A DNA stretch of 64,000 nt from Paraburkholderia humisilvae (GCF_902859855.1 NZ_CADIKH010000013.1:1-64000); one strand, 5' to 3'; counted from the stretch's first letter, positions 36,868 to 46,088 are shown. Numbers and translations: made by a program. The notes: generated by a model from the sequence alone, not told the origin.

Positions 36868-37494
36868 TCATGCGCGGCATTCCGGTGGCGCGAAATTCGC
36901 CGGCAGCGTCGCGGCATCGGCCGGCAGCGGACCGGCACCCGGCGCGGGCAACGACGATGCACTCTTGCCGCCTGCGAAGCACTCCCACGTCACGACACCC
37001 GGCTGTGACACACCTTTCGCGAGGCCAACACGCGCGGTAGGCGCATCCGCATTGTCCGGCACCGACGGCACCAGCACCAGCGTGCTCGTCTGCGCCGGCG
37101 CGACCCGCGTGCTGAACGCGACGGTGATCTGGCCGCTATCGTCATCGACATGAATCGATTTCACGTTGCGTGTAGCGGGCGGCGATGTATAGCCGCCGCC
37201 CAGCGCGTTGCCGCTCGCGGCGTTTTCCGCGACTGTAAGCCGCGCGGACGCGGCAAGCGACAAACCCTCGCCCACCCGGCTGCGCGCCAGATAGTCCTGA
37301 TACGCGGGAATCGCGTATGACGCGATCACGCCGACGATCGCGAGCACGATCATCAGCTCGATCAGCGTGAAGCCATAAGCGGCGTAACAGGCCCGTGCGA
37401 GCCCAAGCGGCCATTGCCAGCGACCGTCCGGTGGACTGAAACGGCGGCGCGAAAAAAACGAAGACAAAGAATAGACGGCGACAGTTGCGATCAT
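36868..37494 (-). CDS. pilA: Type IV pilin with long leader (PilA-like)
   Basis: 208 residues. The prepilin motif is G41 then FTLIELMIVLAIVGVIA, with the key Glu at mature position 5, so PilD-type peptidase should cut after Gly41. The mature pilin would have 167 residues with two C-terminal cysteines (WECFAGG and PPECRA) forming the D-loop. The 41-residue leader is far longer than the usual 6-10. The start at 37494 has AGGAG eight bases upstream, so the long leader looks real. The Ser/Ala/Pro-rich stretch between the cysteines is a candidate O-glycosylation site for PglL encoded just downstream. Confidence 0.85.
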   Translation of the reverse strand: MIATVAVYSLSSFFSRRRFSPPDGRWQWPLGLARACYAAYGFTLIELMIVLAIVGVIASYAIPAYQDYLARSRVGEGLSLAASARLTVAENAASGNALGGGYTSPPATRNVKSIHVDDDSGQITVAFSTRVAPAQTSTLVLVPSVPDNADAPTARVGLAKGVSQPGVVTWECFAGGKSASSLPAPGAGPLPADAATLPANFAPPECRA

Positions 37495-37512
37495 GGGCAA
37501 AACTCCTCGAAG

Positions 37513-37547
37513 CAAAAACGCCTGTCCCGCACATCAGGACAGGCGTT
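37513..37547 (-). terminator. Rho-independent terminator of terC
   Basis: AACGCCTGTCC (37517-37527) pairs perfectly with GGACAGGCGTT (37537-37547) around a nine-base loop; on minus it runs into TTTTTGC. It separates terC from pilA. Confidence 0.82.
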
Positions 37548-37650
37548 GCGATCGTAACGAGCTTCGCCAGGCTTACCTAGTCAGCCGAACGGCATATGTT
37601 CGCGGCGTGCAAAGTGCCGTAAAGTGGCGGCCGCGAACGTGAAGCGAAAG

Positions 37651-38364
37651 CTAATGCGATGAGTGGCCAGCCAGCCGCGCGTTGCGCCGCTTGAGCAGAT
37701 GACCGGTGATCAGCACAAACAGCGCACCGGCAATGCTCATGCCGTACTCGGCAGCCGGCGTATCGAGAATCGGCCAACGGTCGCCGGCCGGATCGTTGAT
37801 GATGAGCCCGCCCGCAATCCAGCCGAGCAGCGCCGCGCCCAGCGAGACGACGATCGGATAACGGTCGAGCAGCCGCAGCACCAGCTGACTGCCCCAGACG
37901 ATCAGCGGAATGCTGACCAGGAGGCCGAAGATCACGAGCGCGATGCGGTGTTGCGGGTCCGCCTGCTCCGCTGCGCCGGCAATCGCGATTACGTTGTCGA
38001 GGCTCATCACCGCGTCCGCGATGATGATCGTCTTGATCGCGGTGATCAGCTTGTCGGCAGGTTTGATGTTCGCGTGCCCATCGGGCGAAGGCGCCAGCAG
38101 TCGTACGCCAATCCATAACAGCAGCAGGCCGCCGGTGAACTTGAGCAGCGGCACGTCGAGCAGCGCGACCGCGAACGCGATCAGCGCGACGCGCAGCAGG
38201 ATCGCGCCGAGGGTCCCCCACACGACTCCGCGCGTACGCTGCGCGGCCGGCAGATCGCGGCACGCAAGCGCGATCACGATCGCGTTATCGCCACCCAGCA
38301 GAATGTCGATCACGATGATCTGGAAGACTGCGGCCCAATGCAGTGTCGCGAAAAATTCGAGCAT
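37651..38364 (-). CDS. TerC-family integral membrane protein
   Basis: 237 residues with about seven hydrophobic segments. TerC hallmarks: IVIDILLGGDNAIVIALACR near the N-terminus (shortened LLGGDNAIVIAL, with the conserved Asp) and AVMSLDNVIAIAGAA in the middle, a second Asp-Asn pair. Family members are linked to manganese export, tellurite resistance and metal insertion into exported enzymes; which applies here is not visible. It is flanked by two terminators, so it is a single-gene unit. It lies between sucD and pilA. Confidence 0.88.
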   Translation of the reverse strand: MLEFFATLHWAAVFQIIVIDILLGGDNAIVIALACRDLPAAQRTRGVVWGTLGAILLRVALIAFAVALLDVPLLKFTGGLLLLWIGVRLLAPSPDGHANIKPADKLITAIKTIIIADAVMSLDNVIAIAGAAEQADPQHRIALVIFGLLVSIPLIVWGSQLVLRLLDRYPIVVSLGAALLGWIAGGLIINDPAGDRWPILDTPAAEYGMSIAGALFVLITGHLLKRRNARLAGHSSH

Positions 38365-38477
38365 GAAAGCAGGGTAAAAGCCCGGAGTCAGGACCGGCGA
38401 TAAAAAAGCGAGGGAGGGACGCTCTCTCGCTTGGTGTAAAAAAATCGGTGCTTTACGAAAGAATTTCGTAAGAGTAT

Positions 38478-38516
38478 CAAAAAAATACGCCGGCGTACCT
38501 GAAAGTACGCCGGCGT
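38478..38516 (-). terminator. Rho-independent terminator of the sucCD operon
   Basis: ACGCCGGCGTAC (38487-38498) pairs perfectly with GTACGCCGGCGT (38505-38516), loop CTGAAA. On minus it is followed by ATTTTTTTT, an excellent U-tract. It starts 26 bases past the sucD stop. Confidence 0.92.
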
Positions 38517-38542
38517 TCGTGGGTAACGCGACGAAAACGGCT

Positions 38543-39424
38543 TTACAGCACCGATTTCAGCAGACGCGCCATTTCCGACGGGTTCTTCGTGACCTTGATA
38601 CCGCAGGCGTCCATGATCTCGAGCTTCGCCTCAGCGGTGTCCGCACCACCGGAGATCAGCGCGCCAGCGTGACCCATGCGCTTGCCCGGAGGCGCCGTCA
38701 CGCCCGCGATGAAGCCGACCACCGGCTTCTTCATGTTGTCCTTGATCCAGTGAGCGGCGTTCGCCTCGTCCGGACCGCCGATCTCACCGATCATGATGAC
38801 CGCGTCCGTGTCCGGATCGTCGTTGAACATCTTCATTACGTCGATGTGCTTCAGACCGTTGATCGGGTCGCCGCCGATCCCGACCGCCGACGACTGGCCA
38901 AGACCCAGCGCGGTCAACTGGCCGACTGCTTCGTACGTCAGCGTGCCCGAACGCGACACGACGCCGATGCGGCCCTTGCGGTGAATGTGGCCCGGCATGA
39001 TGCCGATCTTCAGCTCGTCCGGCGTGATCGTGCCGGGGCAGTTCGGTCCAAGCAGCAGCGTCTTGCGGTTTTCGCGACGCATGCGGTCCCTGACCTCGAT
39101 CATGTCGCGCACCGGAATGCCTTCGGTGATGCAGATCGCGAGATCGAGATCGGCTTCAACCGCTTCCCAGATCGCAGCAGCGGCGCCCGCCGGCGGCACG
39201 TAGATGACCGACACGGTCGCGCCGGTTTCAGCCTTCGCTTCCTTGACGCTCGCGTAAATCGGAATGCCCTCGAAGTCTTCGCCGGCCTTCTTCGGGTTCA
39301 CGCCCGCGACGAAAGCTTCGCGGCCGTTTGCATATTCACGGCAAGCCCGCGTATGGAACTGACCGGTCTTGCCGGTGATGCCCTGCGTGATGACCTTCGT
39401 GTCTTTGTTGATCAGAATCGACAT
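38543..39424 (-). CDS. sucD: Succinyl-CoA synthetase alpha subunit
   Basis: TCA cycle enzyme converting succinyl-CoA to succinate with ATP formation, as an alpha-beta complex with SucC. 293 residues. It starts MSILINKDTKVITQGITGKT, binds CoA through its Rossmann domain (TEGIPVRDM, GPNCPG), and carries the active-site phospho-histidine His252 (MGHAGALISGG). The gene follows sucC by 123 bases and ends at a strong terminator. Confidence 0.96.
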   Translation of the reverse strand: MSILINKDTKVITQGITGKTGQFHTRACREYANGREAFVAGVNPKKAGEDFEGIPIYASVKEAKAETGATVSVIYVPPAGAAAAIWEAVEADLDLAICITEGIPVRDMIEVRDRMRRENRKTLLLGPNCPGTITPDELKIGIMPGHIHRKGRIGVVSRSGTLTYEAVGQLTALGLGQSSAVGIGGDPINGLKHIDVMKMFNDDPDTDAVIMIGEIGGPDEANAAHWIKDNMKKPVVGFIAGVTAPPGKRMGHAGALISGGADTAEAKLEIMDACGIKVTKNPSEMARLLKSVL

Positions 39425-39547
39425 GTATTGACCTCTGTTCGTTTGGCTTCGCGTCTTCGGCGCTCGTTATACGGTGCTTCGCGTGGAAGTTGCGTACGCG
39501 CGCCGCGCTCTCGCGCCGCCATTCGTATCCGGTGATTGGCGCTGGCC

Positions 39548-40720
39548 TTAAGCCTTCTTGCCCGACGCCGCCGCGACAACCTTCTGCGCGGCCTCTTCCA
39601 TGCTGTCCGCCGCGATGATCGGCAGGCCCGATTCGGCAAGCATTTTCTTGCCGAGGTCTTCGTTCGTGCCCTTCATGCGGACCACGAGCGGCACCTTCAG
39701 CGACACAGCCTTCGACGCCGCGATCACGCCTTCCGCGATCACGTCGCAACGCATGATGCCGCCGAAGATGTTGACGAGAATCGCCGTCAGGTTCGGGTTC
39801 TTCAGCATGATCTTGAACGCTTCGGTGACTTTCTCGGTCGTCGCGCCGCCGCCGACATCGAGGAAGTTGGCCGGCTCGCCGCCGAACAGCTTGATCGTGT
39901 CCATCGTCGCCATCGCGAGGCCGGCGCCGTTCACCAGACAGCCGATATTGCCGTCGAGCGAGATATAGGCGAGATCGAACTTCGACGCTTCGATTTCAGC
40001 CGGATCTTCTTCGTCCAGATCACGGTACGCGACGATTTCCGGATGACGGAACAGCGCGTTCGAATCGAAGTTGAACTTCGCGTCGAGTGCGATCACCTTG
40101 CCGTCGCCGGTCAGGATCAGCGGGTTGATTTCGGCGAGCGACGCATCCGTTTCCCAGAACGCCTTGTACAGACCTTGAAGAATCGTGCGCGCTTGCGGCA
40201 GCGAAGCGTCGGGCACGCCGATCTTCTTCGCGAGGCCGTCAGCTTCCGCATCTTGCAGGCCCTTGGCCGGATCTACCGCCACCTTATGGATCGCGTCCGG
40301 GTGCTTCTCGGCGACTTCTTCGATGTCCATGCCGCCTTCGCTCGACGCCATCACGACAACCTTCTGCGACACGCGATCGATCACGAGACCGACATACAGT
40401 TCCTTCTTGATGTCAGCGCCTTCTTCGATCAGCAGGCGATTCACCTTCTGGCCTTCCGGACCGGTCTGGTGCGTGACGAGCTGCATGCCGAGGATCTGAT
40501 TCGAATACTCGCGCACCTGGTCAAGCGACTTCGCGACCTTCACGCCGCCGCCCTTGCCGCGGCCGCCCGCGTGGATCTGAGCCTTCACGACCCACACCGG
40601 GCCGCCCAGTTCCTGAGCGGCCTTGACCGCGTCGTCCACCGAGAACACCGGCTTGCCGCGCGGTACCGCGACTCCGAATTTCCGCAGGATTTCCTTACCC
40701 TGGTACTCGTGAATCTTCAT
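39548..40720 (-). CDS. sucC: Succinyl-CoA synthetase beta subunit
   Basis: ATP-grasp subunit of the SucCD complex, 390 residues. It begins MKIHEYQGKEILRKFGVAVP, has the ATP-grasp stretch VVKAQIHAGGRGKGGGVK, the NINPLILTG-like EINPLILTGDGK, and the nucleotide specificity region with GLAMATMDTIKLFGG and VNIFGGIMRCD. Its ATG overlaps the stop codon of the upstream DUF2889 gene (ATGA), so translation could be coupled to that gene, unusual for sucC. Confidence 0.96.
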   Translation of the reverse strand: MKIHEYQGKEILRKFGVAVPRGKPVFSVDDAVKAAQELGGPVWVVKAQIHAGGRGKGGGVKVAKSLDQVREYSNQILGMQLVTHQTGPEGQKVNRLLIEEGADIKKELYVGLVIDRVSQKVVVMASSEGGMDIEEVAEKHPDAIHKVAVDPAKGLQDAEADGLAKKIGVPDASLPQARTILQGLYKAFWETDASLAEINPLILTGDGKVIALDAKFNFDSNALFRHPEIVAYRDLDEEDPAEIEASKFDLAYISLDGNIGCLVNGAGLAMATMDTIKLFGGEPANFLDVGGGATTEKVTEAFKIMLKNPNLTAILVNIFGGIMRCDVIAEGVIAASKAVSLKVPLVVRMKGTNEDLGKKMLAESGLPIIAADSMEEAAQKVVAAASGKKA

Positions 40721-41454
40721 GCGTGATTCCCTTCAGTCTGAGAGTTGGATAGAACTTCTTTACCGGCTGTCTCCTCAGCGGCTGCGTGCGCAGCCGATGC
40801 GCCGGCGCGCGACGCCTCGCGAGGCTGCAACGATCGCGGCGCGTGGCCGTACCAGCGCGGATAGAACTGCCGTACCGCCTCGCCGTCGAATCGCAGCGTA
40901 TGGCAGCGACCCAGTTGGAATGGCGGTTTATCGTTTGAATTTTCGTTGGAATGCGCGTCGGCTCCCGCCCGTCCCTCCGCTTTGTCCTGTTCGCCGCTCG
41001 CGCGGGGGCTTCCGTTCGTGGTATTCCACACGTCGCCGGCAAAGGCCTGGATTGCCGCACTCGGCAACACCGCGCAGAGCTCGGTGAGATGCGTGCAGCC
41101 GACCGTGCCGCCGAGCAGACGCGCGGCGTGACGGCGGAAGTTATCGAAGAGATTGAGCCCGATAAGGGCACGATAGGCGGAATTGGACGTTTCGCAAAGA
41201 CCCGGATACGGAACCCAGGCCGACGACGCTTCGGCGTCGACGACATTGAGCTTGCGATCGATCGTGATGCGAAGCCAGAGTTCATGGATCGGCAGGCCAT
41301 TGGGCCGGACACCTGACGCCAGCACGGTATCGCGCGGCTTGACGTCGGTGAGGCACGCCTCGATATCCCACAACCCATCTGCACGCTCATAAGCATCCGC
41401 TCGGATTGCGCGGCGATGGCGCAATTGACGGGGCACGGGCGGGGAAAGCGACAT
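40717..41454 (-). CDS. DUF2889 domain protein
   Basis: 245 residues. The DUF2889 core runs from about residue 8 to 180: RRAIRADAYERADGLWDIEACL, GLPIHELWLRITID, WVPYPGLCETSN, TVGCTHLTELCAVLP. The rest is a Ser/Glu/Arg-rich tail, with low-complexity Ala residues near the end. The function of the family is unknown. The start is uncertain: ATG at 41454 matches the family's N-terminus but lacks a ribosome site, while an ATG 15 codons upstream is also in frame. Its TGA overlaps the ATG of sucC by one base plus, so the genes form a unit. Confidence 0.82.
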   Translation of the reverse strand: MSLSPPVPRQLRHRRAIRADAYERADGLWDIEACLTDVKPRDTVLASGVRPNGLPIHELWLRITIDRKLNVVDAEASSAWVPYPGLCETSNSAYRALIGLNLFDNFRRHAARLLGGTVGCTHLTELCAVLPSAAIQAFAGDVWNTTNGSPRASGEQDKAEGRAGADAHSNENSNDKPPFQLGRCHTLRFDGEAVRQFYPRWYGHAPRSLQPREASRAGASAAHAAAEETAGKEVLSNSQTEGNHA

Positions 41455-41685
41455 GCGAGGGGAAGAAGGCCGGATTTGGAAACCTCCGGATTTTAGCATA
41501 TCGGGTATCCGTGCCTCGGCATGGCCCGTGCGAATCGGACAGCCTCGGCGACGAGTTAGCAGCGAGCTTTCAGGGTCGACGGGGTGGTGAAACGGTAAGG
41601 GCGACATCCGTGCGGCATTTGCGGCTTGGTCGATGCCTGCATTGGCACCTGCGTCGGCCCATGCATCGACTCCTTCGTCGGCATT

Positions 41686-42399
41686 TCAGTCTTCGTCGAT
41701 GCCCTTGAGGATTCTTGAGACCACCGTTTGCGAAAATCCACGCGCGACGAGGAAACGTGCCTGCTTCGCGCGTTCCGCGGGCGTTTCGGGAAGTTGGCCG
41801 TACTTCTTGCGCCAGACGGCTTGCGCGCGCGCCAGTTCGGTTTCGCGCAATCGTGCGGCGGTTTCTTCAATCAGCACGGAGCCGACACCTTGCCGCTTCA
41901 ATTCGCCGACGATGCGGTTCGCGCCGAGCCGCGGTGCGCGGCGATGGACAACGCTTTCGGTGAAACGTGAGTCGGAGAGCCAGCCCTCCTGCTCGAGCGC
42001 GTCGAGCAGCGAGTCGAGCGAATCGCCGTCTTCGACGAACGACTGCAGCTTACGGGACAATTCCGCGCGGCTATATTCGCGCCGGGACAAGTGAGCGAGC
42101 GCGCGGCTCTTCAGCGAGCGGGTTGGCCGCTGGCGTTGTGAGCCGGCGGAGGTTGAATCCGTTGTGTCAGGTTGGCGACGCGAACGGGTGTAGGTGGTTT
42201 CGCCGTCTGCGGCGCTGGAATGGGAACCCGATCGGGAACCGGATCGTGCAGACGGGCCACGACCCTCCGCCCGGTCATGTGCATCGAAAGACTCGAAGGG
42301 ATCGAATGCATCGCTGGGGTTCGAACGATCGCGCTCTCCCCCGTCGCGCGGGCCGCCCGCATCACGTCCAGACTCGAACACCGGTTGGCCCTTGCGCAT
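41686..42399 (-). CDS. recX: RecX-family regulator of RecA, with long disordered N-terminus
   Basis: 237 residues; the RecX domain is the last 140 (SLKSRALAHLSRREYSRAEL, LLDALEQEGWLSDSRFTESVVHRR, GANRIVGELKRQGV, ARFLVARGFSQTVVSRIL; each shortened below 25). RecX inhibits RecA filament growth. The first 95 residues are low-complexity, rich in Gly, Arg, Asp and Ser, far beyond the usual 150-170 total. The start at 42399 lies ten bases after the recA stop; a frame starting inside recA (42453) is open as well. Gene order recA-recX on one transcript is conserved. Confidence 0.88.
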   Translation of the reverse strand: MRKGQPVFESGRDAGGPRDGGERDRSNPSDAFDPFESFDAHDRAEGRGPSARSGSRSGSHSSAADGETTYTRSRRQPDTTDSTSAGSQRQRPTRSLKSRALAHLSRREYSRAELSRKLQSFVEDGDSLDSLLDALEQEGWLSDSRFTESVVHRRAPRLGANRIVGELKRQGVGSVLIEETAARLRETELARAQAVWRKKYGQLPETPAERAKQARFLVARGFSQTVVSRILKGIDED

Positions 42400-42409
42400 C
42401 ACGTCGTGC

Positions 42410-43495
42410 TTACTCTTCGCCCGCGACTTCCGCGTCTTCTGAGTCTGCGCCAATCACCGCATCGACCGGCATCGCATTCACACCCACCGACTCGCGGACG
42501 CGGTTTTCGATTTCACGTGCGATGTCCGGGTTTTCGCGCAGGAATTCGCGTGCGTTGTCCTTGCCCTGACCGATCCGCTCACCGTTGTAGCTGTACCAGG
42601 CACCCGCCTTGTCGACGATCTTCGCCTGAACGCCCAAGTCGATGATTTCGCCCTGACGCGAAATACCCTCACCGTACAGAATGTCGAAAATCGCTTCGCG
42701 GAACGGTGGCGCCACCTTGTTTTTCACCACCTTCACACGCGTTTCGTTGCCGATCACTTCGTCGTTTTTCTTGATCGAGCCGATCCGGCGGATATCCAGA
42801 CGCACCGACGCATAGAACTTCAGCGCGTTGCCGCCAGTCGTGGTTTCCGGATTGCCGAACATCACGCCGATCTTCATGCGGATCTGGTTGATGAAGATCA
42901 CGAGGCAGTTCGTACGCTTGATCGTGCCGGTGAGCTTGCGCAGCGCCTGCGACATCAGTCGTGCCTGCAGACCCGGCAGCGCATCGCCCATTTCGCCTTC
43001 GATTTCCGCCTTCGGCACAAGCGCCGCGACGGAGTCGATCACGATCATGTCGATCGAGCCTGAACGCACCAACGCGTCCGCGATTTCGAGTGCCTGTTCG
43101 CCGGTATCCGGCTGCGAAACCAGCAGGTCCGACACGTTCACGCCGAGCTTCGCCGCGTACTGGATGTCCAGCGCGTGTTCCGCATCGATAAACGCCGCGG
43201 TGCCGCCGATCTTCTGCATTTCAGCGACGACTTGCAGCGTCAGCGTGGTCTTACCCGACGATTCCGGCCCATAGATTTCGACGACCCGGCCACGCGGCAG
43301 ACCGCCGACACCCAATGCGATATCGAGGCCGAGCGACCCGGTGGAGACCACCTGAATGTCTTCGACTGCCTCACCTGCGCCGAGCCGCATGACCGACCCT
43401 TTGCCGAACTGCTTTTCGATCTGCGCGAGCGCGGCAGCAAGCGCCTTGCTCTTTTCAGCCGTCAGTCCAGCCGAGCCTTTCTTGCTTTCTTCCAT
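42410..43495 (-). CDS. recA: RecA recombinase
   Basis: Central strand-exchange and SOS co-protease protein, 361 residues. The start at 43495 (MEESKKGSAGLTAEKSKALA) is the normal RecA N-terminus, with AAAGGA seven bases upstream; an in-frame extension of 42 codons runs through the promoter and is not coding. Walker A is GPESSGKTTL (76-85); Walker B is in MIVIDSVAALVPKAE. Loops L1 and L2 and the C-terminal acidic tail (GADSEDAEVAGEE) are intact. A LexA box and promoter lie about 95 bases upstream. Confidence 0.97.
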   Translation of the reverse strand: MEESKKGSAGLTAEKSKALAAALAQIEKQFGKGSVMRLGAGEAVEDIQVVSTGSLGLDIALGVGGLPRGRVVEIYGPESSGKTTLTLQVVAEMQKIGGTAAFIDAEHALDIQYAAKLGVNVSDLLVSQPDTGEQALEIADALVRSGSIDMIVIDSVAALVPKAEIEGEMGDALPGLQARLMSQALRKLTGTIKRTNCLVIFINQIRMKIGVMFGNPETTTGGNALKFYASVRLDIRRIGSIKKNDEVIGNETRVKVVKNKVAPPFREAIFDILYGEGISRQGEIIDLGVQAKIVDKAGAWYSYNGERIGQGKDNAREFLRENPDIAREIENRVRESVGVNAMPVDAVIGADSEDAEVAGEE

Positions 43496-43586
43496 GAATC
43501 GTCCTTTGCTATGATGAACGGCGCCTGTGCAGGCTGTGCATGCCCCTCCCGTCGGATCGAACCCGGGCAACACGCCAGTCGCAGAC

Positions 43587-43615
43587 ACTGTATAAAAAAA
43601 CAGTGGTTTTGGCAA
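43587..43615 (-). promoter_or_regulatory. recA promoter with LexA (SOS) box
   Basis: CTGTATAAAAAAACAG (43588-43603) fits the LexA consensus CTGT-N8-ACAG. On minus, -35 TTGCCA (43615-43610) and -10 TACAGT (43592-43587) are 17 bases apart, so the box covers spacer and -10. It reads toward recA and implies SOS induction. Confidence 0.82.
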
Positions 43616-43752
43616 GCTCAATTACGGCCAATTTGCGCACATGCACGCATGTGTAAACACGCATGGCCAATCAGATACCAACCCCACCACAATAATGTTT
43701 CGGAGACGCCGCGCGCCGGACATACCGGTGCCGGCATGCCTGCCAGCGCATC

Positions 43753-44529
43753 ATGCGAATTCTCATTGCCGAAGACGACAGCATACTCGCGGATGGTCTG
43801 ATTCGATCACTCCGCCAATCGGCCTATGCCGTTGATCACGTGAAGAACGGCGTCGAAGCGGACACCGCGCTGTCGATGCAGACTTTCGACCTGTTGATTC
43901 TCGATCTCGGCCTGCCGCGCATGTCCGGGCTCGAGGTGCTGCGCCGTCTGCGCGCGCGCAATTCGAACCTGCCGGTGCTGATTCTGACGGCCGCGGATAG
44001 CGTCGACGAGCGCGTGAAGGGCCTCGACCTCGGTGCCGACGACTATATGGCCAAGCCGTTCGCACTCAACGAACTCGAAGCACGCGTGCGGGCGCTCACG
44101 CGGCGTGGCGCGGGCGGCGGTCCGACAGTCGTGCGGCATGGATCGCTGTCGTTCGATCAGGTCGGACGCATCGCGTACGTGAACGACCAGGTGCTCGATC
44201 TGTCCGCACGCGAACTCGGATTGCTCGAAGTGCTGCTGCAGCGGATCGGCCGGCTCGTTTCGAAGGAACAACTGGTCGATCACCTGTGCGAATGGGGCGA
44301 AGAAGTCAGCAATAACGCGATCGAGGTCTACGTGCACCGGCTGCGCAAGAAGATCGAGCCGAGCGGCGTGCGCATCATCACGGTGCGCGGGCTCGGCTAC
44401 TGTCTTGAGAAAGCCGCCCCGGCGCCGGCCCAGCAAGCCGCAGCGGGCGCAGCGGCGGCAACGTCCGCAGCGCAGACGCCTGAGCGCGCCGCATCGTCCG
44501 CGATGCCGGCGAGCCATCACTACAAGTAA
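43753..44529 (+). CDS. OmpR-family response regulator (TctD-like)
   Basis: 258 residues. Receiver domain with Asp51 (LLILDLGLPRMSGLEV) and lysine in DYMAKPFAL; winged-helix DNA-binding domain from about residue 125 (VLDLSARELGLLEVLLQRIG, EVYVHRLRKKIEPSGVRI). A 35-residue Ala/Pro/Gln-rich tail after YCLEKAA is unusual for the family. The cognate kinase follows by 14 bases. Together with the MFS symporter downstream, the layout resembles TctD-TctE control of carboxylate uptake, which is inference from context. Confidence 0.9.
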   Translation: MRILIAEDDSILADGLIRSLRQSAYAVDHVKNGVEADTALSMQTFDLLILDLGLPRMSGLEVLRRLRARNSNLPVLILTAADSVDERVKGLDLGADDYMAKPFALNELEARVRALTRRGAGGGPTVVRHGSLSFDQVGRIAYVNDQVLDLSARELGLLEVLLQRIGRLVSKEQLVDHLCEWGEEVSNNAIEVYVHRLRKKIEPSGVRIITVRGLGYCLEKAAPAPAQQAAAGAAAATSAAQTPERAASSAMPASHHYK

Positions 44530-44543
44530 GCAGACCCAGCGCC

Positions 44544-46088
44544 ATGTCCGCCCGCGCAGATCGCGCCACAGCTGCTCCGGCGCACGCGGCGAACCTCGAC
44601 GAAGACCGCGACGCCCGCTACGAAAACCCGTTCGCGCCGCCCGACGAAACCGAAGCGGCGGCCGAGACGCGCCCACGGTCGCTATTTGGCGAGATTCTCG
44701 ACTGGATGCTCGCGCCGCTGTTGCTGCTGTGGCCGATGAGCATCGCGGTGACCTATCTGGTCGCGAAGTCGATCGCGAACGGCCCGTTCGACCGCGCGCT
44801 CGAGACCGATGCGTATGTGCTTGCGCGCCAGATCCAGCCGGTCAACGGCCTCGCCGAACTGAGGCTGCCCGATTCGACGAGCGATTTCCTACGCGCCGAC
44901 AATATCGATAGCGTGTTCTATCAGGTGCTGGGCACGCGCGGCGAACTGGTCGGCGGCGAGCGCGATATGCCGCTGCCGCACGAAGACGACCGGCCGCAGC
45001 CGGGCATCGTCGAATTCCGCGACGACGTGTTGCATGGCAACGACATCCGCGTCGCCTATACGACGGTCGAATTTCCGCAGACGCAAGGCGCACAGCCGGT
45101 GCTCGTGCAGGTCGCGGAGACGCTCGACAAGCGCAGCCAGCTCGCGAACGACATCATCAAAGGCGTGATCCTGCCGCAATTCGTGATCCTGCCGCTCGCC
45201 ATCGTGCTGGTGTGGTTCGGGCTATCGCGCGGTCTCGCGCCGTTGCACGCACTGCAAGCGCATATCCGCGCGCGGCGTCCAGACGACCTGTCGCCGCTTG
45301 AAGCACGCCGCGCACCGCCGGAAATCGAACCGCTCGTCACGTCGTTCAACGATTTGCTGACGCGCCTCGAACAAAACATGGAACTGCAAAAGCGCTTTAT
45401 CGCCGATGCCGCGCATCAGATGAAGACGCCGCTTGCCGGCCTGCGCACGCAGGCGGAACTGGCGCTTCGGCAGGACGTATCGACGGAAGTACAGCGCTCG
45501 CTTGAGCAGATCGCGACGAGTTCCGAGCACGCGGCACGGCTCGTCACACAACTGCTTGCGCTGGCGCGCGCGGAAAACCGGATGTCCGGGCAGGTCTTCA
45601 CACCGGTCGAGATCACGGAGGTCGCGCGCCATGCGGTACGCGACTGGGTGCAGGCGGCGCTCGCCAAGCAGATGGACCTCGGCTACGAAGGACCGGATCT
45701 GCCGGTTGAAGTGGAAGGCAATCCGGTGATGCTGCGCGAGATGCTGTCGAATCTGATCGACAACGCGATCCGCTACACACCGCCTGGCGGACGCGTGACG
45801 GTGCGTGTGCGCGAAGAGCCGCCGCACGATGCGCCGCATTGGGTTCACCTCGAAGTCGAAGACACAGGGCTCGGCATACCGGCCGCCGAACGCGAGCGCG
45901 TGGTCGAGCGCTTCTACCGGATTCTCGGCCGCGAAGGCGACGGCAGCGGCCTCGGTCTGGCGATCGTCCGCGAGATCGCGACGATGCACGGCGGCACGCT
46001 CACGATCGACGACAACGTCTATCGGGAATCGCCGCGACTCGCCGGCACGCTCGTGCGTGTCAGTTTGCGGGCACGGGACTTACCCTAA
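44544..46088 (+). CDS. Sensor histidine kinase (TctE-like)
   Basis: 514 residues: a 45-residue charged cytoplasmic start, a membrane helix at about 50-74, a periplasmic sensor (2CSK_N-type) to about 205, a second helix at about 208-228, then HisKA with His291 (FIADAAHQMKTPLAGL) and the ATPase N box (LIDNAIRYTPPGG), G1 (DTGLGIP) and G2 (GSGLGLAIV). It partners the response regulator just upstream. The periplasmic domain and order match the TctE/CreC-type sensors of organic acids; the ligand is not known. Confidence 0.9.
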   Translation: MSARADRATAAPAHAANLDEDRDARYENPFAPPDETEAAAETRPRSLFGEILDWMLAPLLLLWPMSIAVTYLVAKSIANGPFDRALETDAYVLARQIQPVNGLAELRLPDSTSDFLRADNIDSVFYQVLGTRGELVGGERDMPLPHEDDRPQPGIVEFRDDVLHGNDIRVAYTTVEFPQTQGAQPVLVQVAETLDKRSQLANDIIKGVILPQFVILPLAIVLVWFGLSRGLAPLHALQAHIRARRPDDLSPLEARRAPPEIEPLVTSFNDLLTRLEQNMELQKRFIADAAHQMKTPLAGLRTQAELALRQDVSTEVQRSLEQIATSSEHAARLVTQLLALARAENRMSGQVFTPVEITEVARHAVRDWVQAALAKQMDLGYEGPDLPVEVEGNPVMLREMLSNLIDNAIRYTPPGGRVTVRVREEPPHDAPHWVHLEVEDTGLGIPAAERERVVERFYRILGREGDGSGLGLAIVREIATMHGGTLTIDDNVYRESPRLAGTLVRVSLRARDLP

